Positions 1 through 11,457 of a stretch of 64,000 nt of DNA are shown one piece after another. Below the pieces are notes generated by a model. It was not told where the DNA came from. It did not search any database and saw only the letters and a program-made list of their open reading frames with translations. This DNA comes from Shinella zoogloeoides (GTDB lineage Bacteria > Pseudomonadota > Alphaproteobacteria > Rhizobiales > Rhizobiaceae). Numbering within the stretch: the first letter of the stretch is position 1; every line of letters starts with the position of its first letter. A program made the position numbers and the translations under genes. The stretch lies in the NCBI RefSeq assembly GCF_022682305.1, contig NZ_CP093528.1, positions 757,501 to 821,500 of the forward strand, in the 5' to 3' direction.

Positions 1-896
1 CAGGCCGCCCAGTCGGCCGGGAAGGGGGCGGCGGAAAGGTCGCTCGCGCCGTCGATGCGGGCGGTCCAGTCGCTGCCCGGCACCTCCGTCATGCCGCCGA
101 GAAGGCCGGTTTCGCCGCGCTTGCGCAGAAGGACCGCCCCCGCCGCGTTCTCCGCGACGAAGGCGGCGCCGAGCCGGACCGGCTTTTCCTTCTTCGCCGC
201 CTTGCGGGGATAAAGCTCCGGGTCCGCCGTGCCGAGCACCCGGCACTGCGCATTGAGGGGACAGAGCGCGCAGGCCGGCCGGCGCGGCGTGCAGATCGTC
301 GCGCCGAGGTCCATCATCGCCTGCGCGAAGTCGCCCGGCCGGCCCGCCGGCGTCATGGCGGCCACCAGCGCGCGCATTTCGGGTTTTGCGGCGGGCAGGG
401 GCGTCTCGATGGCATGGAGGCGCGAGACGACGCGCTCGACATTGCCGTCGAGAACGGCGCTTTGCCGGCCGAAGGCGATGGCGGCGATGGCGGCGGCCGT
501 ATAATCGCCGATGCCCGGCAGCGCCTTCAGCCCTTCCTCCGTATCGGGAAAGACGCCACCGTGCTCGAAGGCGACGGCCTCGGCGCATTTCTTGAGATTG
601 CGGGCGCGGGCATAGTAGCCGAGGCCCGCCCAGGATTTCATCACGTCTTCCGTATCGGCCCTCGCAAGGTCGGTCACGGTCGGCCAGCGGGTGGTGAACA
701 GCGCGAAATAGGCCTTCACCGCCTGCACCGTGGTCTGTTGCAGCATGACCTCGGAAAGCCAGACCCGATAGGGATCGGGCCGGATGCCGCCTGCCGCCAT
801 AGGCGGGCTGACCCGCCAGGGCAGGTCACGGTGATGCCGGTCGTACCAGGCGAGGATGAGATCGGCAGGCGCGGCGGGCCGGGGGGATTGGGTCAT
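1..896 (-). CDS. mutY: A/G-specific adenine DNA glycosylase MutY (3' part cut by window edge)
   Basis: MutY removes adenine mispaired with 8-oxoguanine or guanine in base excision repair. Reading the minus strand from the ATG at 896 gives about 298 residues before the window edge. The catalytic Glu lies in WLSEVMLQQT (E49), the helix-hairpin-helix is LPGIGDYTAAA (126-136), and the conserved Asp is in VLDGNVERV (D150). Four cysteines spaced C-x6-C-x2-C-x5-C (202, 209, 212, 218) would bind the [4Fe-4S] cluster. The start of the NUDIX-like 8-oxoG recognition domain is visible; its end is lost at base 1. It diverges from the DciA-like gene, the usual alphaproteobacterial arrangement. Confidence 0.95.
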   Translation of the reverse strand, partial: MTQSPRPAAPADLILAWYDRHHRDLPWRVSPPMAAGGIRPDPYRVWLSEVMLQQTTVQAVKAYFALFTTRWPTVTDLARADTEDVMKSWAGLGYYARARNLKKCAEAVAFEHGGVFPDTEEGLKALPGIGDYTAAAIAAIAFGRQSAVLDGNVERVVSRLHAIETPLPAAKPEMRALVAAMTPAGRPGDFAQAMMDLGATICTPRRPACALCPLNAQCRVLGTADPELYPRKAAKKEKPVRLGAAFVAENAAGAVLLRKRGETGLLGGMTEVPGSDWTARIDGASDLSAAPFPADWAA

Positions 897-1057
897 TGTG
901 TGCCTGAACGGGTCGGGGCGCTTTTCGGGACGGGACGCGGCGCGCGCAAAACCGCTGCACACTTCTCCTGGAATTGTTCTATAACTGGCCGAGCGATCCG
1001 CGATCTTCAAGGTGCTTTGCGGACAAGACAGGACTATTTTCCCGTAAGGGGTGGAAT

Positions 1058-1576
1058 GTGAACGCGAAAACCGGAAGGCCCCAGTCGCGGCGCGGTGCCG
1101 TCCAGATCAGCGAAGTGGCCAACGACCTCATCGATCCGGTGCTGGCCAGGCGCGCGGGTATCAACACGATGCTGCTCGGTTCGTGGGACGAGATCGCCGG
1201 TTCGGAATTTGCCGAATGCACGCGGCCGGAGCGCATTGCCTGGCCGCGCCGCGCCTCCGAGATGGCGGGCGAGGGCGGCGGCTACCAGCCGGGCGTGCTG
1301 ACGATCGCCTGCGAGGGCGCGCGCGCGCTCTTCCTCAGCCACCAGCAGGGCGAGATCATCCAGCGCATCAATGGTTTCTTCGGCTTTCCGGCCATCAACC
1401 AGGTCCGGATCGTGCAGAAGCCGGTAACGCCGCAGGCGCGCCATCGCGCGCGGCCACGCCCGTTGACGGGGGATGCTGCCCGCCATCTCGACGACCTCGT
1501 CGGCGGCATCGAGGGCGAGGCGCTGAAGGCGGCCCTGAAACGTCTCGGCACGGCCGTGCTCGGCCGGCGGCGTTGA
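1058..1576 (+). CDS. DUF721 / DciA-like protein
   Basis: A 172-residue basic protein of the DUF721 family; its gamma-proteobacterial relatives (DciA) load or assist the replicative helicase DnaB. The GTG at 1058 is chosen because a purine-rich AAGGGG-type site lies about 8 bases upstream and the family region (SEVANDLIDPVLARRAG) follows soon after; no ATG fits better. The pattern of a short helical start, a central LGSWDEIAG motif and a hydrophobic strand ending LFLSHQQGEIIQRIN matches DUF721. The neighbours mutY, dsbA-like and smc form a conserved alphaproteobacterial cluster, which supports the call. The DnaB link is inferred from the family only. Confidence 0.8.
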   Translation: MNAKTGRPQSRRGAVQISEVANDLIDPVLARRAGINTMLLGSWDEIAGSEFAECTRPERIAWPRRASEMAGEGGGYQPGVLTIACEGARALFLSHQQGEIIQRINGFFGFPAINQVRIVQKPVTPQARHRARPRPLTGDAARHLDDLVGGIEGEALKAALKRLGTAVLGRRR

Positions 1577-1745
1577 TCATCGAACGGTCACAATTCTTTG
1601 AAGTTACTGGCCTTCACGCCGCTTGTTCGCGCCCGAAAGCAGGTATAACGGGATTGCGACGGCAATTTCAGGAAAAGCGCGAAGCGATTTTCCGTCCGGA
1701 GTTGCGCAAGTACAGAATTCCTTATCCCTTCCGACAGGAGAGACC

Positions 1746-2612
1746 ATGTCCCTTTCCGAAATGAGCCTCATGAAGCGTCTTCTCACCGGCGCCGCCGTCG
1801 CCGCGCTCGCCGTGACGCTGGCCGCCTGCTCCGACGAGAAGAAGGAGGAGACCGCCAAGGCGCCCGAAACCAGCCAGACCACCACCAGCGAAAGCGCAAG
1901 CTCGACGCCGGCTGCGTCCTCCGGCACCACGACCGAGACGGCCACGACGACGACCACCACCACGCCGGCAACCGAAACCGCGCAGAAGCCTGCGACCGAG
2001 ACCGCGCAGAAGCCCGCAGCCGAGGTTCCCGCTGCCGAGGGCGACGTGGACATGGCCGAAGTGCTGAAGCCCGGCGCGCTGCCGGACATGGCGCTCGGCG
2101 AGGCGAACGCCCCCGTCACCATCGTCGAATACATGTCGACGACCTGCCCGCATTGCGCGGCCTTCCACAACAACACCTTCGACGCCATCAAGGAAAAGTA
2201 TGTCGACAGCGGCAAGGTCCGCTTCATCCTGCGCGAATTCCCGTTCGACCCGCGCGCTGCCGCCGCCTTCATGCTGGCGCGCTGCAACCCGCAGGATACG
2301 ACGAAGCTCACCGAGGCCGCCCAGTATTTCCCGATGATCTCCATGCTGATGAAGCAGCAGGAGACCTGGGCCGCCGCGCAGGACGGCCGCGAAGCGCTCC
2401 TGCAGATGTCCAAGCTTGCCGGTTTTACACAGGAGAGCTTCCAGGCCTGCTTGACGAACCAGAAGCTTCTGGATGATGTGAACGCGGTACGGGAACGCGG
2501 TGCCAAGGAATTCGGCGTCGCGGCGACCCCGACCTTCCTGATCAACGGCAAGCGCTATTCGGGGGACATGTCGGTTGACACCATGTCGGCCCTCATCGAC
2601 AGCATGCTCTGA
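1746..2612 (+). CDS. DsbA-family thiol:disulfide oxidoreductase, predicted lipoprotein
   Basis: Predicted periplasmic thioredoxin-fold protein of 288 residues that oxidises or isomerises protein thiols. The N-terminus has a lipoprotein signal (hydrophobic LLTGAAVAALAVTL followed by the lipobox LAAC). Then comes a Thr/Ala/Glu-rich low-complexity linker of about 80 residues containing a tandem ETAQKPA duplication. The DsbA/DSBA-like domain begins near residue 110, with active site CPHC in the STTCPHCAAFH segment and the cis-Pro region ATPTFLINGKRYSG near the end. The ATG at 1746 has an AGGAGAG site upstream; ATGs at 1761 and 1770 are alternatives. The linker is longer than in typical DsbA and probably spaces the catalytic domain from the membrane. 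Confidence 0.88.
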   Translation: MSLSEMSLMKRLLTGAAVAALAVTLAACSDEKKEETAKAPETSQTTTSESASSTPAASSGTTTETATTTTTTTPATETAQKPATETAQKPAAEVPAAEGDVDMAEVLKPGALPDMALGEANAPVTIVEYMSTTCPHCAAFHNNTFDAIKEKYVDSGKVRFILREFPFDPRAAAAFMLARCNPQDTTKLTEAAQYFPMISMLMKQQETWAAAQDGREALLQMSKLAGFTQESFQACLTNQKLLDDVNAVRERGAKEFGVAATPTFLINGKRYSGDMSVDTMSALIDSML

Positions 2613-2631
2613 TCCTTCGACCGGATTTCAG

Positions 2632-2670
2632 GCGGGCGACGGCGGAAGCCGTGCGCCCGCTTTTTATTTT
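2632..2670 (+). terminator. Rho-independent terminator of the dsbA-like gene
   Basis: Arms GCGGGCG-ACGGC and GCCGT-g-CGCCCGC form a strong stem with a GGAA loop and one bulged base, followed at once by TTTTTATTTT. It lies 20 bases after the stop codon of the upstream gene. Confidence 0.85.
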
Positions 2671-2680
2671 GCAGCGGTGC

Positions 2681-2800
2681 TGCCCCCCATCCCCTTGCCG
2701 GGACCTTCTCTCCACAGGCGGGGAGAAGGGGCAGAACGGCGCGCCCATCGTTCCTCGCCCCGTTTACGGGGAGAGGATGCCGGCAGGCAGATGAGGGGCA
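2681..2800. repeat. Rhizobial intergenic mosaic repeat (RIME/ABC-like), copy 1
   Basis: The segment is bounded by inverted ends (TGCCCC...CAT and ATGAGGGGCA). It contains CCTTCTCTCC and GCGGGGAGAAGG arms and a second CCCCG-TTTA-CGGGG hairpin. The same modules recur at 58534-58695. This matches the kind of palindromic mosaic elements described in Rhizobium and Sinorhizobium intergenic regions; the family name is my assignment by eye. Confidence 0.75.
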
Positions 2801-2846
2801 TCCCGCACCACCGGGCGGAAGGGTATCTCGCCCTCACCGGTGCCGC

Positions 2847-5800
2847 ATGAAGTTCACCAAGCTCCGCCTTCTCGGCTTCAAGTCCTTCGTCGAGCCCACC
2901 GAATTCGTCATCGAGCGGGGCCTGACCGGCGTCGTCGGGCCGAATGGCTGCGGCAAGTCGAATCTCGTCGAGGCGCTGCGCTGGGTGATGGGGGAGAACT
3001 CCTACAAGAACATGCGCGCGTCCGGCATGGACGACGTCATCTTCTCCGGCTCCGGCAACCGTCCGGCGAGGAACACCGCCGAAGTCGGCCTCTATCTCGA
3101 CAATTCCGATCGCACCGCCCCCGCAGCCTTCAACGGTGAGGACGAGATCCAGGTCACGCGCCGCATCGAGCGCGAGAACGGCTCGGTCTACCGCATCAAC
3201 GGCAAGGAGGCGCGCGCCAAGGACGTGCAGCTCCTCTTCGCCGACGCTTCCACCGGTGCCCGTTCGCCCTCCATGGTGGGGCAGGGCCGCATCGGCGAGC
3301 TGATCCAGGCAAAGCCCCAGGCCCGTCGCCAGCTTCTTGAAGAGGCCGCCGGCATTTCGGGCCTGCATTCCCGCCGCCACGAGGCGGAGCTGCGCCTGCG
3401 CGCCGCCGAGACCAATCTGGAACGGCTCGACGACGTCACCTCGCAGCTCGAAAGCCAGATCGAGAGCCTGAAGCGCCAGTCGCGGCAGGCAAATCGCTTC
3501 AAGGCTCTGTCAGCCGATATCCGCCGCCATGAGGCGATGCTGCTGCATATCCGCTGGGCGCAGGCCAAGGACGCGGAAGGCGAGGCGGAAAGCCAGCTCA
3601 ACCAGGCGACCTCGCTCGTTGCCGAGCGCGCCAATGCGCAGATGCAGGCGGCCAAGGATCAGGCTGTCGCCAGCCTAAAACTGCCGGAACTGCGCGAGAA
3701 CGAGGCCAAGCTCGCGGCCGTTCTCCAGCGCCTCCAGATCGCCCGCACACAGCTTGAGGAAGATTCCGCCCGGCTGCTCCGCCGCCGCGACGAACTCACC
3801 CGCCGCCTTGCCCAGCTTGCCGAGGACATTTCCCGCGAGGAACGCATGGTGGCCGACAATGCTGCCGTGCTGGAACGGCTGACGTCGGAGGAGGAGGAGA
3901 TCGGCGAAATCCTCGCCGAGGCCGATGAGCGCGCCGAGGCTGCCCGCGAGACGATGGACGAGGCTGCGGCCAAACTCTCTGAAAGCGAAGCCGCCCTTGC
4001 CGCTGTCACCGCCGAGCGCGCGGAGGCGCAGGCGGTGCGCAACCAGCTCGAAAAGGCGATCCGCGACCTTGCCGAACGCCATCTGCGCCTCGGCCAGCAG
4101 CTCGATGCGCAGGCGCGCGAGCTGGAGGAGATGGATGCCCGCATAAACGCGCTCCCCGACCCGGAGGAGCGCCGCGCCGCCGTGCAATCCGCCGAGGAGG
4201 CACTGGAGGCGGCGGGCGAGATGCTCGTCGCGGTCGAGGAGGCGCTGGAAGAGGCCCGCTTCAACGAATCCGCCCTGCGCGGCCCGGTGGATGCAGCCCG
4301 CGCCCGTCTTGCCGGCATCGAGACGGAGGCCCGCACCATCCGCCGCATGCTGGAAGCTGGTGCCGCCGGCGGCTCCTTTGCGCCGGTCGTGGAAGAGGTC
4401 GATGTCGATCGCGGCTACGAGACCGCATTGGGTGCCGCCCTCGGCGACGACCTCGATTCGCCTGCCGATAGCGACGCGCCCGTTCACTGGCGGCAATCCG
4501 GCGACGCCTCGGGCGATGCCGCCCTGCCGGATGGCTTGACGGCCCTGATCACCCACGTCCGCGCGCCAAAGGTCCTGCACCGCCGTCTGGCACAGATCGG
4601 TATTGCCGGCAGCGTCGAGGAAGCGCTGTCCCTGCTGCCGAAACTGAAGCCCGGCCAGCGGCTCGTCACCCGCGAAGGCGCCGTTTTCCGCTGGGACGGC
4701 CATGTCACTGGTGCGGACGCACCGAGCGCCGCCGCCCTTCGCCTGGAACAGAAGAACCGCCTTTCCGAACTCGAAATCGAGGCGGAAGACGCCCGCGCCG
4801 TGCTTGCCGAGGCCGAAGCTGATCTCGCCCGCGCCGGCGAGGCGATCCGCGCCGAGACGCAGCGCCAGCAGGCGGCGCGCGAGGCACAGCGAAACGCCGC
4901 CCGCGCGCTGGCCGAGGCCCGTGAGGCGCTGGAAGCCGCCGAGCGCGCCTCCGGCGACCTCATCCGCCGCCGCGCCGTGCTTTCCGAGACCCGCGCCCAG
5001 ATCGAGGCACAGGTGGAGGAGGCCGCCGAGGCGCTGGAGGATGCCCGCGCCACCTTGGAGGACGCGCCTGATCTTGCCGATCTCGACCTGCGCCTTCGCA
5101 CCCACACCATGGATGTCGCAACCGACCGCGCGACGCTGGCCGAAGCCCGCGCCGCCCATGACGGCCTTGCCCGCGAGATGGCCGACCGCCGCCGCCGCCT
5201 CATGGCCATCTCGGCCGAGCGCGAGACGTGGAAGAGCCGCGCGGCCAGCGCCGAAGGCCACATCGCCACCCTGCGCGAGCGCGAAAGCGAGGCGCGCGAG
5301 GAGATGGAAGAGCTTATCGAGGCGCCCGACGAGATCGAGGAAAAGCGCCGCGAGCTTCTGACCGGCCTCACCAATGCGGAAGCTGCCCGCCGCGAGGCGG
5401 CCGATGCCCTTCAGGAGGCGGAAAACCGCCAGCGCGAGGCCGACCGCATCGCCGCGACGGCGCTTTCGCAGCTCGCCGAATCCCGCGAGACGCGCGGCCG
5501 TGCGGAAGAACGCCTCGTTTCGGCCCGCGAGCGCCGCGTCGAGGGCGAGGCACGCATCCGCGAAGCGCTGTCCTGCCCGCCGCACGAGGCGCTGCGTCTC
5601 ACCGGCCACCCCGTCGATGCCCCGCTGCCCGATCCGCGCGAGCGCGAACGGGAACTCGACCGGCTGAAGATGGAGCGCGAACGGCTCGGCGCGGTGAACC
5701 TGCGCGCCGAGGAGGAGCAGAAGGAACTCACGGAAAAGCTCGAGGCCATCGTCACCGAGCGCGAGGATATCATCGAGGCGATCCGCAAGCTGCGCTCGGC

Positions 5801-6311
5801 CATCCAGAGCCTCAACCGCGAGGGCCGCGAACGCCTTCTCGCCGCCTTCGACGTGGTCAACGTCCAGTTCCAGCGCCTCTTCACCCACCTTTTCGGCGGC
5901 GGCACGGCGGAACTGCAGCTCATCGAGAGCGACGACCCGCTCGACGCCGGTCTCGAAATCCTCGCCCGCCCGCCCGGCAAGAAGCCGCAGACCATGACGC
6001 TGCTGTCCGGCGGCGAGCAGGCGCTGACGGCCATGGCCCTCATCTTCGCCGTCTTCCTCACCAATCCCGCGCCGATCTGCGTGCTGGACGAGGTGGACGC
6101 CCCGCTCGACGACCACAATGTCGAGCGCTACTGCAACCTGATGGACGAGATGGCCGCCTCCACGGAGACCCGCTTCGTCATCATCACCCACAACCCCATC
6201 ACCATGGCCCGCATGAACCGCCTCTTCGGCGTCACCATGGCCGAGCAGGGCGTGTCGCAGCTCGTGTCGGTGGACCTGCAGACGGCGGAGCAGTTGCGCG
6301 AGGCGTCGTAG
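2847..6311 (+). CDS. smc: Chromosome partition protein SMC
   Basis: A 1154-residue SMC ATPase, the core of the condensin-like complex that compacts and segregates the chromosome with ScpA and ScpB. Walker A is GPNGCGKS (31-38), inside an N-terminal head. Two long Ala/Glu/Arg-rich coiled coils flank a hinge at roughly residues 500-620. The C-terminal head carries the signature LLSGGEQAL (about 1052) and Walker B VLDEVDAPLDD (about 1078). The length is normal for bacterial SMC. It follows the dsbA-like gene, as in other rhizobia, but a terminator and a repeat separate the two, so it probably has its own promoter. Confidence 0.97.
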   Translation: MKFTKLRLLGFKSFVEPTEFVIERGLTGVVGPNGCGKSNLVEALRWVMGENSYKNMRASGMDDVIFSGSGNRPARNTAEVGLYLDNSDRTAPAAFNGEDEIQVTRRIERENGSVYRINGKEARAKDVQLLFADASTGARSPSMVGQGRIGELIQAKPQARRQLLEEAAGISGLHSRRHEAELRLRAAETNLERLDDVTSQLESQIESLKRQSRQANRFKALSADIRRHEAMLLHIRWAQAKDAEGEAESQLNQATSLVAERANAQMQAAKDQAVASLKLPELRENEAKLAAVLQRLQIARTQLEEDSARLLRRRDELTRRLAQLAEDISREERMVADNAAVLERLTSEEEEIGEILAEADERAEAARETMDEAAAKLSESEAALAAVTAERAEAQAVRNQLEKAIRDLAERHLRLGQQLDAQARELEEMDARINALPDPEERRAAVQSAEEALEAAGEMLVAVEEALEEARFNESALRGPVDAARARLAGIETEARTIRRMLEAGAAGGSFAPVVEEVDVDRGYETALGAALGDDLDSPADSDAPVHWRQSGDASGDAALPDGLTALITHVRAPKVLHRRLAQIGIAGSVEEALSLLPKLKPGQRLVTREGAVFRWDGHVTGADAPSAAALRLEQKNRLSELEIEAEDARAVLAEAEADLARAGEAIRAETQRQQAAREAQRNAARALAEAREALEAAERASGDLIRRRAVLSETRAQIEAQVEEAAEALEDARATLEDAPDLADLDLRLRTHTMDVATDRATLAEARAAHDGLAREMADRRRRLMAISAERETWKSRAASAEGHIATLRERESEAREEMEELIEAPDEIEEKRRELLTGLTNAEAARREAADALQEAENRQREADRIAATALSQLAESRETRGRAEERLVSARERRVEGEARIREALSCPPHEALRLTGHPVDAPLPDPRERERELDRLKMERERLGAVNLRAEEEQKELTEKLEAIVTEREDIIEAIRKLRSAIQSLNREGRERLLAAFDVVNVQFQRLFTHLFGGGTAELQLIESDDPLDAGLEILARPPGKKPQTMTLLSGGEQALTAMALIFAVFLTNPAPICVLDEVDAPLDDHNVERYCNLMDEMAASTETRFVIITHNPITMARMNRLFGVTMAEQGVSQLVSVDLQTAEQLREAS

Positions 6312-6326
6312 CGATGGATTGAAACG

Positions 6327-6341
6327 GTATAATTATTATAC
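6327..6341. promoter_or_regulatory. Palindromic operator/-10 region of the brnTA operon
   Basis: GTATAAT-T-ATTATAC is a perfect 7-bp inverted repeat with a one-base centre, 11 bases before the brnT start. It contains a TATAAT -10 match. BrnA antitoxins are known to repress their own operon, so this is the natural operator; binding is inferred. Confidence 0.65.
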
Positions 6342-6352
6342 TATTCTTATCC

Positions 6353-6616
6353 ATGAGCTTTGAATACGATCCCGAAAAGAGCAGGTCGAACAAGGCCAAG
6401 CACGGCATTGATTTCGATGAAGTGCAGGCGCTCTGGCAAGATGAGCGCCTCATCGAGGCGCCGGCACGCACGGACGATGAGCCGCGATACCTTGCCGTCG
6501 GCATGATCGATGGCCGGCACTGGGCAGCCGTTTGCGTTCGCCGGGGCGACAGCGTGCGCATCATTTCCGTCAGGCGGGCACGCGAACAGGAGATAGAATA
6601 TTATGAAAGCGACTGA
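6353..6616 (+). CDS. brnT: BrnT family type II toxin
   Basis: An 87-residue protein matching BrnT, a RelE-fold ribonuclease that inhibits translation. The N-terminus FEYDPEKSRSNKAKHGIDF is the family signature, and the C-terminal block VRIISVRRAREQEIEYY carries the basic and aromatic residues expected in the active site. The downstream antitoxin gene overlaps it by 14 bases. The toxin-first order is typical of brnTA. A palindrome sits directly upstream. No mobile element flanks the pair, so it looks like an insertion in the smc-downstream region. Confidence 0.9.
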   Translation: MSFEYDPEKSRSNKAKHGIDFDEVQALWQDERLIEAPARTDDEPRYLAVGMIDGRHWAAVCVRRGDSVRIISVRRAREQEIEYYESD

Positions 6617-6818
6617 ATTCGAGGCCAAGTTCGATGCCGGTGACGACGTCGCAGCCGATGTCGACTGGAGCAAAGCCCGCCGTGCGAACCTGGAGATGCG
6701 CAGGGTCAATGTCGATTTCCCGGCATGGGTGGTTGAGGGGCTGGATCGGCAGGCGAGTCGGCTTGGCGTAACCCGCCAGTCCCTCATCAAGATGTGGATT
6801 GCCGAAAAGCTGGGCTGA
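6603..6818 (+). CDS. brnA: BrnA family antitoxin
   Basis: A 71-residue partner of BrnT. The first half (MKATEFEAKFDAGDD, with acidic residues) would wrap the basic toxin. The second half, VDFPAWVVEGLDRQASRLGV followed by TRQSLIKMWI, is a ribbon-helix-helix DNA-binding domain of CopG/BrnA type. Its start lies inside brnT, so the two are translationally coupled. It should neutralise BrnT and repress the operon through the palindrome at 6327-6341. Confidence 0.88.
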   Translation: MKATEFEAKFDAGDDVAADVDWSKARRANLEMRRVNVDFPAWVVEGLDRQASRLGVTRQSLIKMWIAEKLG

Positions 6819-6896
6819 GGAACAAAACCCCTCCCCATGCATTTGTCACCGCCCGCATGTTTCCTGTGGGCGGATATATGCAATCGGGGACAAAAC

Positions 6897-7043
6897 GTGA
6901 GCAGAGACGCACTTTACATGATCATCGGCGCCCTCGTCGTCGTCGTGGCCGGGTTCTCCTATTATGCCTGGCAGCAGGAGAAGAAGCCCGATGGGGTCGA
7001 GATCCAGTTGAATGAGCAGGGGCTTTCCATCCAGGAAAATTGA
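6897..7043 (+). CDS. Small single-pass membrane protein
   Basis: A predicted 48-residue protein starting at GTG 6897, six bases after a GGGGA ribosome site. It has one transmembrane helix (MIIGALVVVVAGFSYYAW) and a charged tail ending in a short acidic amphipathic stretch (GVEIQLNEQGLSIQEN). I recognise no function. An ATG at 6918 is an alternative start but would leave only the helix onward. A hairpin terminator follows at 7070-7106, making this a single-gene unit. Confidence 0.6.
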   Translation: MSRDALYMIIGALVVVVAGFSYYAWQQEKKPDGVEIQLNEQGLSIQEN

Positions 7044-7069
7044 CCCGTCACAATTCACCTCCCGGACGA

Positions 7070-7106
7070 AAGCCGTGTTCCCCTATGGAGCACGGCTTAT
7101 ATTTTT
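7070..7106 (+). terminator. Rho-independent terminator
   Basis: AAGCCGTG (7070-7077) pairs with CACGGCTT (7091-7098) and is followed by ATATTTTTC. It closes the small membrane protein gene upstream and isolates ppdK. Confidence 0.7.
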
Positions 7107-7226
7107 CTCACGTAATATTGCATTGCCGTCGTAATTTTGATGCAGCGCAGCAAAATTCCTGTCGCACCGCGTTTTCAAAGGGATGCACTTCCTGTAGATT
7201 GCGCGAACGCAATTGGGGAGGCGTCG

Positions 7227-9896
<2,670 letters not shown>

Positions 9897-9899
9897 CGA

Positions 9900-10154
9900 T
9901 CAGTAGCGCCGGTCGCGCACGATGATGACGGGCGGCGGCATGTAGAGCGCGTCGCGGCTCGTCTGCCGCAGCGATGCCCGCCGGTCGAGATCGATGCGCT
10001 GCAGGCATTCGGCGAAGGCGTCGGTGCGCGGGCGAAAGCCGTAGGAGAGGCAGCGGCTCTCGTCTGCCGCGCGCACTTCCTCCGCCGTCTGGCAGCCGGT
10101 GACGGCGAGGGCGACGATAGCCAGGACGGCCAATCTGGAAAACATCGTGGGCAT
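9900..10154 (-). CDS. Small putative lipoprotein of unknown function
   Basis: An 84-residue protein with a signal sequence (MFSRLAVLAIVALAV) and lipobox VTGC, so it is probably anchored to a membrane. Two further cysteines (SRCLSYGF, FAECLQRI) could form a disulfide in the periplasm, and the C-terminus is PPPVIIVRDRRY. The start at 10154 has GGAG six bases upstream. It is convergent with ppdK, whose stop lies 4 bases away. Function unknown; similar short CLSYGF-type lipoproteins are common in rhizobia. Confidence 0.7.
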   Translation of the reverse strand: MPTMFSRLAVLAIVALAVTGCQTAEEVRAADESRCLSYGFRPRTDAFAECLQRIDLDRRASLRQTSRDALYMPPPVIIVRDRRY

Positions 10155-10215
10155 GCTTACTCCGGCGCTCCGTGACGCCATGGACATAGGCGCGTCCCGC
10201 CGGCGCGGCAAGCCT

Positions 10216-10602
10216 TCAGATGCGCTGGAGCACATCGACGAAGGCATCGGCGAAGCGCTTCAGGTCCTTCGTCGTCTCGTCGGGATTTTCCACGCGGATG
10301 GTCGCGTCTTCCGCGTCCAGCAGTGCGAAGACGATCGCGAGCGCGCCGTTCTCGCCCTTCGGCACGCGCAAAGCCGCGATGCGCAGGCAGTCCTCCGCAA
10401 GCCCGGAGGCGGGAAGATCGAACAGGAAGTCGCCGCCGACCTGGTCGGCCGCCTGACGCACCGCCTCGGCGAAGCTCGCCTCGTCGCCCGAAAAACCGTC
10501 GAGCGAAAGTTCGAGTTCTAGAAGTTCCAGCGGCAAGGCAGGGTCGACGGCGGGGGTAGTGACCGGCACGGTGGCGGTTGTCTGCATCGGCAACATCGTC
10601 AT
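10216..10602 (-). CDS. Hypothetical acidic protein
   Basis: A 128-residue acidic protein with no signal peptide or membrane helix. It has a Thr/Pro-rich first 25 residues and then a compact region with DCLRIAALRVPKGENGALAI and a C-terminal helix (DLKRFADAFVDVLQRI). I do not recognise the family. It reads away from the gene at 10784-11263 in the same direction with about 180 bases between them, in which I see no clear promoter motif. Codon usage is like the neighbours. Confidence 0.6.
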   Translation of the reverse strand: MTMLPMQTTATVPVTTPAVDPALPLELLELELSLDGFSGDEASFAEAVRQAADQVGGDFLFDLPASGLAEDCLRIAALRVPKGENGALAIVFALLDAEDATIRVENPDETTKDLKRFADAFVDVLQRI

Positions 10603-10783
10603 CTCCTAGATCGGCTCCGGCGAAGGCGTGCAAGCGCGCGGAAAGAAAGCTGAACCCCCGTTTGTGAAAACTCGTTAACGAGCGTGGCAAATTTGCGGCA
10701 GGCAAGGAAATTCGGGGCGATCGATTCCTTTCCCACAGGATGGGATGGCCGCCCGTACCGCGCTGGCGCATGGGTGCGGCGCG

Positions 10784-11263
10784 CTACGAGGCCCCGATGA
10801 GCCGCCGGATAGCGGGCTTGCGGGAGATCAGTTCGCAACGGTTCATATGGTCGGCAAAGCGCCCGGCCTCCTCGGCGGAAACGGAGACGGCGTGCCCCTC
10901 CTGCACCCCGTCCGTTTCGTCGGCATCGAGGATCAGCAGCCGGATGGTCATGCCGGCATAGTGGCAGGCGGTCATGCCGAGGCCGAGACGCTGCAGGGCC
11001 GCCGTATCGTTTCGCGCGATCAGGTCCTGGATATGTTCGATGGCGGGAAGGTCCTGCGTGACGATGCGGGCGCGGGCGGCGGACAGCTCCCCCTTGTCCC
11101 CGCCCTGGCTTGCCCGGTACAGCAACTCCTCCAGCGTGCGGGACTGCGCGTGGTCCGCCCAGGCGGGGGGAACCGGCGGGGCGTCGTCGGCCCGGCCGGG
11201 CGTTCCCGGAAGAAGGCAGAGGACGGCGGCAAGCAAGGGGATTGCGAATTTATCGGTGGGCAT
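10784..11263 (-). CDS. Hypothetical secreted protein
   Basis: A 159-residue protein with a Sec signal peptide (PLLAAVLCLLPGTPGRA, probable cleavage before DDAPP). The mature part is mostly helical and contains two cysteines (MTACHYAG, MNRCELIS) that could pair in the periplasm. I recognise no domain. It is divergent from the Sel1-repeat gene at 11458, and the 194-base gap between them probably holds both promoters. Confidence 0.6.
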   Translation of the reverse strand: MPTDKFAIPLLAAVLCLLPGTPGRADDAPPVPPAWADHAQSRTLEELLYRASQGGDKGELSAARARIVTQDLPAIEHIQDLIARNDTAALQRLGLGMTACHYAGMTIRLLILDADETDGVQEGHAVSVSAEEAGRFADHMNRCELISRKPAIRRLIGAS

Positions 11264-11457
11264 GGCCGTTCTTCAATCGTCATTCCAGTATTTGAAAATA
11301 AAGGCATTTATCGTGAATATCACCGTACCGCATCCGGCGTCCGTCGCGTTTCCGACCGGAAACCGCGCCGCGGCGGCGTCCCCGGATTCCCAGTATTCCT
11401 GAGCGGCAGCCCGCCCGCCATCCATTCATCCAAAACACACGAGGCAGAGAGACTTCC

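Noticed and set aside
3675..6191. 838-codon open frame on the strand opposite smc
   Set aside because: High-GC antisense shadow: Leu/Ala/Arg/Gly-rich translation without domains, fully covered by smc.
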